Of a stretch of 64,000 bases of DNA, positions 11,301 to 26,300 are shown piece after piece. Below the pieces are notes generated by a model. The model made no database searches, was not told the DNA's origin, and saw nothing but the letters and a program-made list of their open reading frames with translations. The DNA is taken from contig NW_004624742.1 of the NCBI RefSeq assembly GCF_000247695.1, forward strand, positions 822,995 through 886,994, read 5' to 3'. This DNA is from Heterocephalus glaber (taxonomy: Eukaryota; Chordata; Mammalia; Rodentia; Bathyergidae). Made by a program: the position numbers and the translations under genes. The stretch's first letter is position 1, and every line of letters begins with the position of its first letter.

Positions 11301-14300
11301 GCTAAATCCCCAGCCCTGGATTAACTTCTAAAGTCTTTAACTGATCAAGTTGTATTTCTTTATACCAATATCATGCTGTCTGATTACTGCAGCTTTACAA
11401 TAATTCTTGAAACTAGGCAAGAATGTTCTGACTTTTTTACTACTGGCTTTTAGTTATTCTTCTTTTACCCTTTTTTAAGATTTACTCTTTATCATTAGTT
11501 TTCAGTATTTTATTGTGTGCCTAAACATGGTTTTAAAATATAGCCTACATGGGAGGTTTAACTGAGCTTCTTGGAACTGTATGTTTGTATTTCTTCCAAA
11601 TTTTAGAAATTTTCAGTCATCCCAACTACAAATATACACACATACAATTTTTCCTCAACTCATTCTCTATTCACTTTGGAACTCTTTAGACTGCTTGATT
11701 ATCCTTTAAATATATTTTGTTCCCTCTAGCAGACTAAATATATATAGTAATCTGTATTCAAGTTCATCAAACTTCTTCTGTTGTCCTCATTTTGCTGTAA
11801 TTTCAGTGTTTTATTTCAAATATCCTACTTTTCTGTTATGTTTCTATATGTTTTATATTTTTAAAATTTCCAAACACATTCTTCCATCTATTTCCTCATT
11901 ATTTCATCTTTTCCCTAAGAGTATGAAAATATATATAGTCCTGTCTAATTCTAATGTATAGGGTACTGTGGAAAATGAGTATTGCATGCTGCTTCTATAG
12001 TTTATGGATTGTATTTTCCAACTTTTTCATATGACTTGCGATTTTTGATGGCAGACTATTGATATTATGGATAATAGCTGTAGGAAGACTGAATCATGCT
12101 GACTTCTTTAAGGGTTGTTCTTTAGTTCTGGCAGGCAATTACTGATAAAGACCTCACATCTTCTGACTCTAGACTTTCGGTTTCTTTGATAAGTGGGACT
12201 CATTAAAAAGATTCTTTAAAAAAAATTTCTTTTATAATTACTTTAAGTCTTGAGCTTTCTGTAGTCTATCTTTATAGCCTGAGGTACACATCAAGATGTC
12301 TGCATTTTGACTGCCCAGAACTCAAATGTCTCAGCACTGTTCAACCTATCCAATCACCATTTACCTCAGCCACAGAGAAGGTGATTTCTGACAGATCTTG
12401 CAAAAAGTCTTAATCTGCACACGTAATCTAGTCATTATCCAAACCAAACTCTGCCCTTTGCACAATACCCAAACTTCTGGACAGTTTCCTTTTCTCCAGG
12501 ATCCTTCTCCACAAAACAAAGATGTTTAAAGTGGTCTAAATCCCTATCTCAAGTCTCTTCAGTTCAGTGAGACCTCTACACTTTGCTTGAGCTCCGCCAC
12601 CCTGAGCTACAACAGTACGGTATCCCAATGAATAATTAGGAAATTCACCTCATGCTTCCCTTCACTCAAGGATAATCATCTCATAGTTTCTGCTCATCAA
12701 TTCCAGACATGAGCTGTAATGTGTGCTTTATTTAATTATACAGTTTTTGGGTTTAGGGGAAGAAACTGGAAAAGGGACCAAGGCTGGACCAGTTATTCTC
12801 AAAAATCTGAATGTAATTTTTAAAAACATTTCAAATATCTACTATTATGTACTAACAAAAAAGCAGAAGAAACAAAGCTGAGTTGTAGACGTTTAAGCCT
12901 ATTTTCTCAATTACTTGAACATGATACCCTGATTATCAAAATCACATCCTTGTCATTTTTGCTTTGTAATCCCTACACAGAAAAACTAATACTTAGTAAT
13001 ATGTATTAACAAATTCATCTTTACATCATTATACCTATCTGGTAAGTACTTCATTGTAATTTTTATTTAACAGAAATGTATACGTGTATTCCAAGATGTA
13101 CACATATACAGCAATGGCTACCTGAGGGAAACTAAAATGTCTTCTAGTCTTTCATGATCCTTCTACTACATAATATAGTTAGTTCCTTAAGCAAGTAATT
13201 CAAAAAAGCATATAGAAAAAAAAGAACTTTGGCTTCAGGTAAACAGTGTGAAATGTAGGATTTATAAGGTAAATTTATCAATTAATAATCAGACTAAAGA
13301 TTTGGTCGATCAGTCATAAACTAAAGTCTAAAGCTTGATAAATTGTTATCAGATGTTAAAACAATTGACATTTCAGATATATGTGTGTGTGTATATATAT
13401 AGAATTCAAAGAAACTATGAACTTTAAAGACTAAACAAATCACCTTTAATTTATAGTAGATAACATAAATGAAATAAACTGAAACAATTATAATATTGTC
13501 ACAGCAAAGAAAAATGGATGAAACAACTATATACTTTAATACTTTAGATAAGTTTATACTTTAAAGTTTATGACATAAAGAATACTTAAAAATACATGAC
13601 GCACAAACACAACAGGAACAAGAAGAGATTTTAACATGAAAGAAAGTAGTATTTTTTGTGGTTAAAGAAAGCAATCAAGAGCTCCCCATGGCAGAATGGG
13701 CCTACAGTCCCAGCTATTTAGAGGCTGACAAAGGAGATCACTTGAGCCAGGAGTTAAGGACAACCTGGACATCACTGTGAGACTTTATCTCAAAAAAAAA
13801 GTGGGGGGGATTTAGCTCAGCAATTCCGCTGCCTGCCTTGAAAGCGCAAGGTCCCAAGTTCGATCCCCGGTACCACAAAAAAAAAAAAAAATCAAGGATT
13901 TTGAATGTATTTTAAATACAATGGAGTAATAAATGTAATGTCTGGGGTGACAGATATGCCAATTACCCCCATCTGATTATTATACATTACAGCTTTATTG
14001 AACTGTTACACTATACCCCATAAATATATAAAATTATGTGTCAAATATATTTTAATTTAAAAAGATTAAATAATCATGCAGTCAAAAAACAAAAATACAA
14101 AATTTTAGGGTTAAGGGCATAGCTCAGTGGTAGAATGCTTGTGTAGCCATGCGTGAGGTCACCGGACATATATTTAATTTCCTGTACAATGTTTCAATAC
14201 AGCATTTAAAAGTAAAGACTATAGTGGTATAGATTAATTTTAGTCTTAATTTTCTGCCCCATAAGAGAGCAAATGATAGGTTGTTAAGAGAACAATGCTT

Positions 14301-17300
14301 ACCTGTAACTACCATGCCGCTCATATTAGAGTTTGGACTACTGAGAACACTGCCTGAGAGTAGTTCGTCAGATCCTCTCTATAAACACACAAAAACATAA
14401 GCATTAAGTCATCTTTAAATTTAAAAATATTAATCTAAAAACTTGTCACTTACATGTAACTTTTCAAATATTTACTTTAAAATAAATGTTAAATGTTACA
14501 CTTCTGGCAATATATGTAAGAAAAAATTATTAGATCCCATAATCAAAATGTTTTGGAAAGCTACCTCAATTTTTTACAAAAAACTCAAAACACAGCACCA
14601 AGATTTTCTCAAAAAATATTTTGTTGTTTTCCATCCCAGTAGCCTTTATCCAGATAACTCAGGTCTTTAAAATTTGAAATTCATACAGATGAGTGTCATC
14701 ACCACCAAAATTAAACAGGTATATCCACCAGTGATTTAAAAAATTGAAAGAGGGAAATTAGGGCCGGGGATTTAGCTCAGAGGTTCCACCGCCTGCCTCA
14801 CAAGCACAAGGTCCCGAGTTCAATCCCCAGTGCCAAAAAAAAAAAGAAGAAAATGTATGGAATGAGAAGTTTTTGCAAAAATAAAATGACTGAATCATGT
14901 CCTAAAATCCTTTAGAGACAGTTATAATAAATTCTTATGTTTACAAACTGCAGTTATTCAAACCAGCCATTCATGTTTTAGCTACCAATATTTTGAAAAT
15001 ATATTTATACTAGCTGATCTAAACAACTTATCAGTATAAAGAAGGAAATGTAACTATTAAAGTGAAAAATATATATTAAAGATAATTTATCAAAACATTT
15101 AAAGAAGTCCAAAAATCCAAGTTAACCCTAAAATGTATATGCTGATTTGCATTTAAATTATCTGCTGTGTTTAAGCTCCCAATATGAAAATGGCAAACAA
15201 AACTCATAGGTCATCTCCCTTAAATGTTTTTAAAGCTTTCTCTTCCTTAGCCTCAAATATTCAGAGAACTACAAGAAAATAAAAATGTTTCAAGCCACAT
15301 TAATATAATACACCAAGTCTAATTTGTAATCAAGGTATGGAAGGTTTGGTGTGACATATTCAGGGATGTAACTGAATATTTTATAGATTTTTTTCAAAGT
15401 GTTGCCTCTTAGTCTAACATCAGACCTGGAAATCTGTAGGCAATTTATTCTTAGATGTAACCCAGACCTACTAAATAAGAAATTCTGAGAGTGGGCCCAG
15501 CAATCCAATTTTAACATGCTAAAATTTAGGAACCACTGATCTGTATTACTGGTTCACTATCAATAAAAAATCTTATTCTAGCTATTTTTTGTTTTCATGT
15601 TAAGTACTTAATATGGTGTAAAAAAAAAAAAAAGCTCTGTAGTTCACTTTTCATTTATCAACTGTGTAACTATATTTAAGCATTCTAAGCCTTAAATTCT
15701 TCATTTGTAAAATATTGATAATATCTGTATCACAGTCCTTAGAATTAAATGTGATAATGTATGTACAGCGATTACCAAAGTGCCTGGCCCACATTACTAG
15801 AGTTCACTGAAATATAACACGAAGTCCACACATACTTGTCAGTAAATGCTATGGTTTGGGTAAGTGCCCCCATGTGGTAAAGCTTTGATCCCCAGCCTAT
15901 GGCACTACTGGGAGGTGGTGGAATTTTAAAAGGGGGAGACTTGTGGGAAGTCTTCTAATCTCTGGGGGCTTGCACTTACAGGGGATACTAGGACTTCACA
16001 CCCTTTCTCTTCTCTCTTCTGCTTCCCAGCCATGACATGAACAGGCCTCTGCCACGGTTATTAAGTACTGTGTTACCTCAGGTACATATTACATGCCCCT
16101 TAAACAGGAGTGTGTTCCAGATCTTCAGTAGATTCTTGAAAACTCAAGAGATACCAAACCCCGCACATACTATGTTTTTTTCCTATATACTCCATAGTAT
16201 TGCCATGTAATACTAAAAGTAATCTGTCCCTTCATGTTTTATACCCTGGCACCTCCTCTGCATCACTATTCTTTGGAGCCATTTTAAGTAAAATAAACCT
16301 GTGGCAATGCCACAACTGTCCACCCGATGTCTGTCATCTAAAATAGATACTAAGTGACTATTAAGTAGGTATCATATACATTGTAGATAGTCTAGACAAA
16401 GGGATGACTCATGTCCATAGGCAGGATAAAGCAGAGCACCAAGAGACTTCACCACATTAAAACTGATGAACTGTTTATTTCTAGAATATTCATTTTGTAT
16501 TTTCAAACTAAGAATGACCACGGGTAAATAAACCACAGAAAATAAAACCACAGGCAAGGGAAGATTACTGTATATTTTTTGGCTTTTGTTTTTCTATCAA
16601 ATAACTACAAAATCACTTTGTACGCAGCATAGAATGCAAAAGTTTCTTAAACAGAGTGAATAAAATCAGCCCATCTATAAATCAATAGAACTACAAATCA
16701 AGATATTGTAAAGTTAAAAGAAAAAACAATGACCATTCATTCTTTACTCACTTGCACCAAAGTCATAACCCCTTGATATCCAACATCTTACACCACCTTA
16801 GTTTGCCAAAACCAATCTGACTCCTCCCTGACCAGTTTTCAAAAGCATATTTGACCTCTTTTGAAGTGTATATCACCCAGATATTCTCTAGCTTTTTGCT
16901 TTGTTATGAATCAATCTTTGCACTCCAGTAGATCATAAGTAATTCTGAAAGATGATGGGTGGGAAATGTGACTTAAGGTATAAGACATTCTCCTTCCTAC
17001 AATGAATCTATATGTGTGGCAAAGTCTTACTTTTTTTGCATATGTGGTCTATTCTGTTCTTTAAATTATTTCATATCTGCTGAGAGTACATTTAATTGCC
17101 AGTACAACTGAGTCAGAAAAATTAGTATCTAATTATTTATTTATAATTTGGAGAATTTTCAAGGATTACTGAAGAATATTTTTTATCAACTACATTTTTA
17201 TAAAAAAAGCAATTATGTTTGCCTCTTTACTGCATTAAAAAGTTCACAACTACTATACCCAAACACTACTGACCACATTGACCAATGGAAAAATTTTACA

Positions 17301-20300
17301 GGAAATATTAATGCCTATTTGTTTAAATTAGAGTACACATGAAATGAATGAGTTAATGGTAATTGATGGCTGTACCACATTAGTGCCTGTGGATACAAAT
17401 CATATTAGCAGTACTTAAATTTAAAAAGAAAATCTTTACAAAGAGTATGTATTCTTTAAAAAAATTAATTCATCTTATATTCAACTGAGAAAAAAAATTA
17501 AATATTAAGACTGGCATGTCTCTTGCTAACTCTGACCACAGAAACTTTTCCTCCCATGTAGTATCAATAACTGTTTCAAAAAAAACTAGCATCCCAAAGA
17601 AATAATTAGGAAAATGTCCACAAAGGATGACACAATTTATAAATCTAAAGAAAGTTAAGGAGATCACATGTGCAGATGTGTAAAAGTACAGATTAGAGGT
17701 ATTTCAATACTGTTTTTGTCATATTTACTACATTTTCTTTTCATTGTACTTGTTCAATACAACTACCATCCAGCTGTTATTCCCGGGTAGAAAGTTGCTA
17801 GAGCTATCTAGCAGGCAACCAAGAACTGTTGCACTGAAGATGATGAGTCCCTGGATTGCTCTAGAATTCCAGACTGAGATCTTGTCATAAACTTTCTTCT
17901 CTGAAGAAATCTAGGAAATCATAACAGACATGGGGCAAAGACACAAATATCAAGTTTCTGAGGAAAATACAAAGAGAAGATACAAAGCCATGGGAGTATC
18001 TGTGATCTATGAAACAGACCAAGGATGTGAATAGGTACACCTGAGTACCACCTACCTACTGGGAAACAGGAAAGCACTAACTCATAGGACCAATCAAAAT
18101 ATACAAAACAAAGCTTAAGAACATATTGGCACATGCCTATAATCCCAGCAATCTGGGAGGCTGAGGCAACCTGAGCAACTTGGCAAGACCCTGTCTCAAA
18201 ATAAAAAATTTGAAAAAGGGCTAGGGACGTAGCTCAGTGCAAAGACCATGGTGTCAAGTCTCCATATTGCAAACATATACAATAAACACGAAAGACACAC
18301 ACAAATGATATGCTGAAGAGGAGCAATAAAACCAAGGTGACATAAAAAAGCAAAACAAACAAAAAACAAAAAACAAAAAAACAAAAAAACCTCTAGGGAG
18401 ACTAACCCCCTCCCTGGAAGAAAAAAAAGAGGGGGGGATCACACAATTATACATCAGCCCAGGCAGCCAAGAACAAAAGCTTAGGGACCAGTGAAGCAAC
18501 AAGATGAAAGAAACTAGGCATAGTATTATGGAGTAGATTAATGCCATTTTCTTACATCAGCAGGATTTTTGCTTGTAAGTGAGAAATCAACGTCTAGTCT
18601 ACTTATGCCAATGTGCTCTGAATTTTGTAGCTTAGCCTTTATTCTAAGATATGTGTACTTGTAACATGGGGAGAAAATGGCACTGGTGATTTTAACTTAA
18701 TTGGTTAACTCTATAGGGTCAGCAAAAGGAAAATGGATTGCTATGAAATTGACAAAATAGAATTTTACAATAGAGATTAATATAAACAGGAAAACTTTTA
18801 AAACTTTTCCCCAAAAAATATATAAAATACTTTAAAATTATTTGTATGTCGACTTTTAAAACACAAGGAAGGCTAGGCATGGCGACAAACACCTGTAATC
18901 ACTTCCGGGAGATTGAGGCAGGAGGATCCCAGTGAGTGAGAGGCCAACCTGGGCTACAGAGTGAGTTCAAGGCCAGCCTAAACTACATAGTGAGACCCTG
19001 TCTCAAAACAACAAACAGACAAAAAACCAAGGAAACTTCTCATAAAGGGAAATACTGATAAATTCTACAAAGCAGTCACAAATGTCTATGTAAGAAACTA
19101 TCTCAACAATAACTGAAAACTATTAAGATCTGTGATATTTTGAAATATATATTTGGTCCTTATCCCTGTTTTCTGACATTTAACTCCTAAAATCCAAACT
19201 GACAGAACCTTTTTATATGCTAATGAGTTGACTTATAACTGAGAGTCTAGATTAACTTCAGAGTGGGGGTTGGTCACTGGAAGAAAATCAAGCAAGGTAA
19301 GAGGGATGCAACTTTCAGTCTCACAGTCCAAGATCCAGGGAAGGGAAGGGAGAAAGTTTAAATTGGTCAGCAATGGCCAATAATTTCACCAGTCGTGCCC
19401 GTCCTAAAGCCTCTGTAAAAATCCAAAAAGATGGGGTTTGGAAAGCTTCTGAATAGCTTTGTAGAGGTTCTGTAATAGGGACTTAGAGGCTGCTTTTGGT
19501 AAGCAATGATTCTTTATTTGTGCCTACAGACATCTTAGGGGTAACTAAAGGCAAAGACAAAGGCTTGGCCTCTTTTCCATTCATTTTGTACAGTATCTAT
19601 CTCCTTATTACCTTAAACTTTGGGTCAGATTCCTATTCAGCTCTGTATATAGACATATGAATTAATTAAGGAGTATCTGTCTAAAAATTCCCAATATTAA
19701 GGTGATTTGATTAGCCCTACATTTATCTAACCTCCTCTCCCTGCTTCAAGACTAAAGACACCAAGATAAAACATTAAGAAATTAATGAAATTAAGAAAAG
19801 GAAACCAGGTCCCTTACACGTAGATCACTTCATGATTTGAACTGTCTACCTAAGTAGGAGCAATTGTCCCATGATAGAAACAAAGACCACAGGTAAGAGC
19901 AATCATCTCATGATGGGAACCTCCAGGGATAAAGACTTCCCCAGAGCCAGCAGGATCCTATAGGCCACATATAATGATCAACCAGACCACAGCTAGACCA
20001 AGAGTGCTTAACTATGTACACTTCTTGCCCTCATCACCCATCTGGAGGGAAGTCTTGTGGAATCTGAGGCTATCTCCAGGTAAATAATGAATGTAAGAAT
20101 CAAACTGAATTAGAGACCAATAGTTGGTGTCTGCTACTGCAGAATCAACTGCCTGCTTGCTGATGGGGAGAAATCTCCACATCTTTTGGGGTCACCGAAG
20201 TTTTCGATGTTGACTGCTATAGTGTGTGAAAAGAAAGGAAAAGCAGTTTGTTACTCCAACACAGACTGCTTTAAACTAAGTCTTCCAACAATTAACAAAG

Positions 20301-23300
20301 ATGTCCAGAAAAACATTGAAAACATTAAAATATTTAAGGAATGAGATCACAAATGATTTTTAACTAGGATGCAAAGAGAACTTGTGGCCATATTAAAAGT
20401 ATACTTGTAAAGTAATCTCTCATCAAAAAATAGCATAAAGTAGTAAGACTAGCTACAGCACCCCAGGTCATGTGAGGAGCCCCTCATCTAGAGGGGTGAG
20501 TGCCGCATTGACTACTTACTGCTTTCAGGATTGTGTTGTGTGGAATAACCATCTACATAAATTTTATATACATAGTAATTTCCCTTTTTATATGTCATGT
20601 AAATATTTGTAAAAGTTATACTCACACAAATGAAATTATTATAATGATTACTAATATATTTTTTCCATGTTTCATTGCCTGAATAAATATTGTCTACCAC
20701 TGGTTAAAAAAAAAAAAAAATAAGACTAGCTACAAACTGGAAAAACACTGGCAACACAAGCAGACAATAAAGAACCAGTAACCACAATTTATTTAAAATT
20801 GCCAAGGATTTAGCTCAGTGGTTCCGCCGCCTGACTCGCAAGCGCAAGGACCCGAATTCCATCCCCAGTATAAAAAAAAAAAATTAAAAATTTATTTAAA
20901 ATTACAAAATTAGTTAATGTAAATTTGTATTAAATGAAAAACATAGACATTTCATAATTTCAAATTTCAAATTCATAATTTCAAAACAGAAATGCCAATG
21001 TAGACAAAACCTATGGATATAGGAAGCTAAATGTCTTTCTATTTACATGAAAAAATCATAATGGAAAGAGTAAGAAAAAACTCATGGCATTAGATACCTG
21101 TGACAGGGTAAGGAACAGAATATAAAGTACAAAGGTACATGTGACAATATTAGTAACATTCAAGTTTTTTATTAGAGAGGCAGATTTATGGAATTAACAA
21201 TATTTTCACACATCTTGAAAAACATATCACAAGATTTTAAGGAGAAAACAATAAGGCCAGGTTGGCAAAATATAACCAAAAATGAAACACTTCTGTAAAA
21301 GAACCTTATCATTAAACCCAAGAAGTAACAAGATCAAAGTTTAAAACCATCAAGTAAAAGAATATATGTATTGCCAGGGATTTAGCTCAGTGGTGTCACT
21401 GCCTGCCTAGCAAGCACAGGGTCCTGAGTTCGATCCGCGGTACCAAAAAAATAAAAAAACCAATATATGTATTGTTAGAATCTTATTTATCAAATGTACG
21501 ATACATTAAGATTATCACATAAATTATCTCAAAAGCAATGTTCACAAATAATAAGGATAACTTAACTTAGAAACATTACACATATAAATGTGACTTTATT
21601 ACACATATAAATGTGACTTTTACCATTTACTGAAATCGAGCCTACAACACGACATCTCCTTCAATCAAAAGTTTTACCTAGATGTACTTGTTCTGCTTTC
21701 TAATCTTCAGTGACTAGGATATGAGACCAGAAGAATCAATCAAAGAATTCTGTCTCATAGCCTTGTCTTTTAAAATAATATATTCTACATATTTTAATAC
21801 AAACATATAGAGAAAGAAAACATGGGTGATAATCTTTCTGGCCAGATAACCCTTGTTGGTATTGCAAAATGAGGTTCCGGCGCCTGCCTTGCAAGTGGAA
21901 GATCCAAAATAAAAAACCGAATTCAAAAAAAAAAAAAAAAAATTAGAAAACTTCAACTACAAAAAAACAGAAAAAAAGCGTAAGTTCTCTCACTCCAAAA
22001 CTCATTAAGTTTCATACAATTCTTTTCCCTAAAATTTGCAGGTATGTTTTAAATATTCCTACCAAATGACAAGGAAACAGGTATTATCCTCTCTTCATTT
22101 ACTATAGTTTAGAGACTTTAAAATCAGTACATGAAAATCTTTTTCATTCTTTCAACAGCTGTACCTAGTTCTACTATCCATGTGCCAGGTTTTTAAATCC
22201 CCTATTACAGCATGTTACTCACTATACTTAAATGTCCATGAAAATCATAAAAAATAAGAAAATCTAAATGATGAACGCTGTAATAAATTCCACTATACAG
22301 TATTTGGTCAAATGCAGTGAGACAATTTCAATGAAACGGAAAAGAAAAACAACAAAGTTCAATTGTTCTAGTTTTAGCAGATGAAATTTTGAAATAATTT
22401 TTAAGTCACTAGATGAAAAAGGTAATCTAAACTAAATTTCAAATACAAGCATATAAAAATATTTTTCTAAAACCAGTTACTCTATGGAAAACAAAGCAAA
22501 TGATTAATAGTTTGTCAGAAACTATCCTTAAACTGAAAATCTCTTTAATTTTGCGTATAGTAGGACAAATCCAAATCAATACTAAGTTTGGATACTATCT
22601 TACCTACAGACTGACTAAACTCCAAACCTGTGTCAAGTTGGGTAAGCTATAGAAAACAGACCCATGTTTTCTAGATAGCAAAATACAATCCCTACACTAA
22701 CAAGAATTTAGCAACTTATATACAGCAAAATTACATTTATATTTATATATTAATCAGTAATTTCAAACTGGCAGCTATTCTAAAGAAATACTGCCATTTG
22801 TTAAATATACTGACCAGTGCATACATACTAGGCTATTTATTCACTAAAACATGATCTGTAGTAATAAAAGATTCAAGTGCAGATTTGCCTACAAAGAACT
22901 ATGCAGCAGTAGAAAGTAACAAAAAAAGCTTCCATATACAATCATGAAATGATTTTAAGGATTTATCATTAACTAAAATGTAAAGCTACAAAATACTCTA
23001 TATACTGTCCTACCTTTAATCTATGGTGGGAATGAGATGGTAGGAAGAAATTCCCATTTGCTTATATTGACTCAATGAGGGATAAATTTAAAATTAATTA
23101 AATGAGGCACTATAAGGAAAGAAAGTATAGCTGACAGGAATAGGCTGACTAGACTTTTCTGAATCTAGCTTAACAGGTTTGACTTTGGAAAACTTACTTA
23201 AAAGTGAAAAAAGTAATCCCTAAAAATTTGAAACCAAAAATGAAACAAACTTAATCACTTTGGTGTCAGAACTACACAAGGAATTTTCAATAAACTTTCA

Positions 23301-26300
23301 AGTTTCATGACTGTACTATATACATTATTTGTGGGATATATGTTGAAGACAAAAATGAGTCTAAAGTAAACAAACTTCATTCACTAATAATCATCAGTGC
23401 AATACTGATATTGCTTTTTGAAAAACTAAGCGTTTATACATACTCAATGTTAGCCAACAAGATTTTCAGTGTACAAGAGATGTAAATATAAAAATCAAAG
23501 CCAAAACTGTGGAACCTTAAATGTGAATTGTAAACAAATGAGCTCATAATGTATTTCTATCAAAAAAAGAAATGCTATCTGTCCATGGAGAGGGCCTGTA
23601 AGCAATAACACTAAAAGCAATCAGCACCTTGGAACTCACATTATTGTGGTCTCTAAGAACCATTTTTTTTTCCAAATCAAAGAAACCAAAACTTTTTTAA
23701 AAAAAAAAATGGCTGATGTAAGGTCTGGAACAAGAAAGAACACTTCAAGAAGGAACAAATTAACTGGTATTTTATGTTCCAGTTGGCCTAAGATGAAATA
23801 ATTTAAGCATTCTGAAAGAAATGATCACTGTATTCAACTAGAAAATAAACTTTAAAACCCTTGCTTTCACAACACTAACAACCACAGTAAGAAAGCCATA
23901 CTAGTTACACTGGAGATGGGTAAGAGATCAACTTATCAGGAAATTTTTTTTAAAAACTCACAATGTCTTGCTTCTCTGATGAAAAAAAAGTACTTCAGTG
24001 TGATTAGTTCATGGAAATTTTCTTTCTTAAGGGAGGAATCCTAACTAATATATATTGATTTAAAATATCTTTGCTATAACCCATAAAATTATGTAATCAC
24101 TAGCTACTACAAACTATTAATTGAAAGAATAGAACATTCTAGAATGGATACATCAGCAAAAATCACCTCAACCTATTCATAAATGTTAACATTACAGAGA
24201 TAATTATTGTTTCTCTTGCAGTGATACAAGAATTACACTGACTACACTTACAAAATACCCTTGCTAAAAATTAAACCTGCATCTGAACAAACCTTCATCT
24301 AACTATAAATTTACAGAAACCCAAAGGATATGAGGAATATACGAAATGAAATGAAGTACAATAAGCAGAATCCAGTAAAGTGGAAACTATACTGATGACT
24401 CAGGTTTGCTAACAAAGAAAAGTAAATAAAAGGAGAAGGTAAAGTGGTTTATTGATAAAAGAGACTAAGAGACATTAACCAAATTAACACGCTGATTTCC
24501 TTGGTCCCTGACATAAAAGGAAAAGAAAGTTATTTACTGTTGTACATGAAATTAATTACCTTAAATTTTAGTGGGTATAGTGATGCTATCAATGTCACCT
24601 TTAGGCGAGAGTACATCTGTTAGAGATATAATAGGTGATCAAAATAAAAATTTATTAAAGTAAAAGACTGCCACTAATCCCCCTCAAAAAACTCCTTCTC
24701 CCTACAAATATGCTTATCCCACTGTTCTCGCCACTTTCTGAAGCAGTTCTGGAAGTTCTCTTTCTCAAGTACCTTTATGAGGTATGACTGAAAATAGTGA
24801 ATAACGCTGTTGAATTATCATTCAATGGAAAGACAGGCTCATAAAATCATTATGGTGTGTCCTCATCCACTGGATCTGGCACCATGAAACTTCTGGCTCT
24901 TCCACAAAGTCAAAATGGCCATGAAAGGTACACATTTTGAATCTGTTCAGGACATCAAAACAGTCATCACAATGTAACTAAAAACATCCAGGAAAGAGGA
25001 CTTCCAAACCTGCTTCAGTAAGAGGCAAGAATAGTGAGATAAAAGTGTATGAAAGGAAACAAAGTGTCCTGAAGGGGATAATGGCAATGTATCTTTTATT
25101 ACAATAAAAATTTTAAAATTTAAACATTCATGGTATTTTCTGATCCCATCTTGTACCTACTAAAATATCTGGGGATGATAGGAAATAACTTTAAAATTCC
25201 ATAACTTTAAAATTCTCCAACAGAAAGTTTTAAAAAAGTATTATAACATTCCCTCTTCTATCTCTTGAACTTTTATAATGAAATTTTAAAAATAAAAACA
25301 GAACTCTATAAAGTCAAAAATAACTGCTACAAGAGATCATCTTTAAATCTGAAAGCATTTCTGCACAATAGAAAAAAGTTCAAGATCTACTGAGGGCGTG
25401 GTAGGCCTGTAATCCCAGCTCTTGAGGCGGTCCTCTTGAGGAGGACTGCTGCAAGTTTGAGGTCAGCCTAGGCTACATTGTGAGACCTTGTCACAAAACA
25501 AAGATCTATTTAAAGTGGAAAAAAGCACTGGTCTATTTGTATGACTAAATTCCAGAAATACTCGTAATTTACTTTTAGGCATACTATGTTAGAGGATAAA
25601 ATGGTTAAGTAATATTTTTACTTTAAAAGCAATAGAGTATCTCAAAAAGTAAGAGTTTCCAGTAACAATTCCTTTTATATTACAGTGAATTTCAGACACA
25701 AAAGCCTCACAAACCATAATGTATCTATGATCAATGTCAATAAACATCAACAGTCCACAGCTAAAAATAACTTGTCCCTTTACTGTGACAAATTCCAGAC
25801 AGCATTTCACAGTTTCTTTGTAAGTTCTCTATCCTTTTTTAAAATTACAATTTATTTGTTGCAGACAACTGGCTTTTGGTTTTATAGAGTTGCTCAGAGT
25901 CTGGCACCATGCAACTTCTAGCTCTTCCATCTGATTCTATTCTGATGATGTAATTTTAATAGGCTGTCTGTATTTCCAGGTGTGCTTTTCCACTAGAAAA
26001 GCTATGTTCCCAAGAGTATTTGTTATGTTTTAAATATAAAAATTTCCCGCAAAAGGCTCATGTGTTTAGAGGTAAGGTTTTTGGAAGGTGACTTGTTCAT
26101 GAGGTCTCTAACTTCATCAGTGGATTAATCAAAGACAGTTTGACAGCAATCTTAGAAGGTGATGGAATTTAGAAACTAGGGTTTACTTGAAGGGAGAGGG
26201 TCATGCATGGGGTGTGCCTTTGGGTCTATATCCTGTCCCCAGTCTCTTTCTCTCTCTACTTCCTAGCTGCCATGAGGTGAGCATCTTTCTTCCACCATGC

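Larger units (their letters stand above)
9665..11460 (-). mobile_element. Ancient L1 (L1M type), 3' UTR and part of ORF2, interrupted twice
   Basis: The reversed L1 signature runs from the 3' UTR (TTTGACATATGTATATATAT, 9.69-9.73 kb) through CATCTGTTGATGGACCTTTG, AAGAAACTGCCAAACTGTTT (10.53 kb) and ATGATCCATTTAGGACTAAG (11.07 kb) into reverse transcriptase-region sequence. It is split by a DNA-transposon fragment (about 9740-10090), by an unassigned A-rich piece near 10.43-10.51 kb and by an ID SINE (11232-11316). Confidence 0.75.

Noticed and set aside
13801..13870. tRNA-like genes (A box TAGCTCAG and B box GTTCGATCC) here and at about 15 other places
   Set aside because: They are ID SINEs: A tails, target duplications and no plausible cloverleaf acceptor stem. 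None is a functional tRNA gene.
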